From Spirochaetota bacterium (GTDB taxonomy: Bacteria; Spirochaetota; Leptospiria; Turneriellales; Turneriellaceae), in NCBI GenBank assembly GCA_029561505.1, contig JAKQXK010000352.1, positions 1 to 6,775 on the forward strand: a stretch of 6,775 nt of DNA, written 5' to 3'. The notes below the pieces were generated by a model. The model did not search any database, was not told the DNA's origin, and saw nothing but the letters and a program-made list of their open reading frames with translations. The translations under genes and the position numbers were made by a program. This document shows, in pieces, positions 6,311-6,775 of the stretch; positions within the stretch are counted from its first letter, which is position 1, and every line of letters starts with the position of its first letter.

Positions 6311-6775
6311 ATGCGGGTGTTCGGTGATCGGGTTCAGCGGGTGCAGAAAAAAATGCAGCCAGGGGCGTTGCTTGTCATACCTGCTGCGGCGCATGCCGTT
6401 CGCAACCGAGATACACACTACAGCTACCGGGGCTATTCTGACACGCTGTACCTCACCGGGGTGAATGAAGAAGAACTGGGGCTCATTATCACCAATGAGG
6501 CTCTTCATGTTTTTGCACAAACGCGCGATGCGGAGCGCGAACGTTGGGTGGGCAAGGTCTGTGGCCATGAGTTTTTTCTGAAAAGATTTGCCGAAGCTCC
6601 GTTCAAAACCGAAGTTTTTGAGGCGAAACAGTTCGAGAGACAATTTGCCGAACTGGCGAAAGGGCGCGATATTCTCTATTACGATTTTGGCCTGCAGAGC
6701 GACCTTGAGCGCCGCCTGCTCGCGGTGTTGCATGAGATGGCGCTCTATTCGCGGCGCGGACAAAAAGGCCCGAAG
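6311..6775 (+). CDS. pepP: Xaa-Pro aminopeptidase (aminopeptidase P), 5' part only
   Basis: The reading frame is open from 6251 to the right edge, giving 155 residues from the ATG at 6311. The sequence matches the N-terminal domain of aminopeptidase P (AMP_N): QKKMQPGALLVIPAA (12-26), then RNRDTHYSYRGYSDTLYLTG (31-50), the counterpart of the R...YPYRQNSDFWYFTGF segment of E. coli PepP, then TRDAERERWVGKVCG (71-85), equivalent to the RD..AE.W.GRR.G segment. The metal-binding pita-bread catalytic domain must lie beyond the window. Family knowledge: a cytoplasmic dinuclear-manganese peptidase removing N-terminal residues that precede proline. The start is not settled: GTG at 6317 has AGG eight bases upstream and could replace the ATG at 6311. 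The long minus-strand frame across the same bases (6182-6763) is a shadow of this gene. It is divergent from the glycosyltransferase operon. Confidence 0.85.
   Translation, partial: MRVFGDRVQRVQKKMQPGALLVIPAAAHAVRNRDTHYSYRGYSDTLYLTGVNEEELGLIITNEALHVFAQTRDAERERWVGKVCGHEFFLKRFAEAPFKTEVFEAKQFERQFAELAKGRDILYYDFGLQSDLERRLLAVLHEMALYSRRGQKGPK

Noticed and set aside
6182..6763. 193-codon minus-strand frame apparently leading into the glycosyltransferase operon, with a hydrophobic stretch (LIVIYFVMPACSATAFA) near its end
   Set aside because: Most of it is antisense to the well-supported aminopeptidase P N-terminus, and its translation resembles no family I know. Only the last 40 or so codons lie outside that gene, and they have no convincing start.

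Overview
The window looks like chromosomal, gene-dense bacterial DNA of roughly balanced GC content. The gene mix (a CheX-type CheY-P phosphatase, an LptF/LptG permease, an MsbA-like exporter) implies a motile, double-membraned bacterium. A Leptospirales spirochaete with moderate GC (Turneriella- or Leptonema-like) would fit, but that is an inference from gene content and not shown by any marker in the window. No tRNA, rRNA, insertion sequence, CRISPR array or prophage signal was seen.

There are three transcription blocks. (1) Plus strand, 1-1892: the 3' end of an MsbA-like ABC exporter ATPase, a stand-alone cheX one base later, and an RluA-family pseudouridine synthase whose non-ATG start overlaps the end of cheX. 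(2) Minus strand, 6166 down to 1885: a three-module membrane glycosyltransferase (degenerate N-terminal domain, GT2 catalytic domain, GtrA domain), an LptF/LptG-family permease starting one base after it, and, 48 bases further on, a long double-domain ThyX-like protein. This operon converges on block 1, and the two last genes overlap tail to tail by 8 bases. (3) Plus strand from about 6311: the start of an aminopeptidase P (Xaa-Pro aminopeptidase) gene that runs off the right edge. It diverges from block 2 across about 144 bases (6167-6310), where the promoters of both should lie.

Several genes share a cell-envelope theme: lipid export ATPase, polyprenyl-linked sugar transfer and lipopolysaccharide transport. 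CheX, the pseudouridine synthase and the ThyX-like protein do not obviously belong to it and may only share transcripts.

The best leads are the ThyX-like protein, whose two halves each keep different pieces of the ThyX signature, plus a cysteine-containing tail; the eroded methyltransferase-like N-terminus of the glycosyltransferase; and a Shine-Dalgarno-preceded ATG just upstream of that glycosyltransferase in a shifted frame, which suggests either a leader peptide or a frameshift at its 5' end. I see no clearly new multi-gene system.
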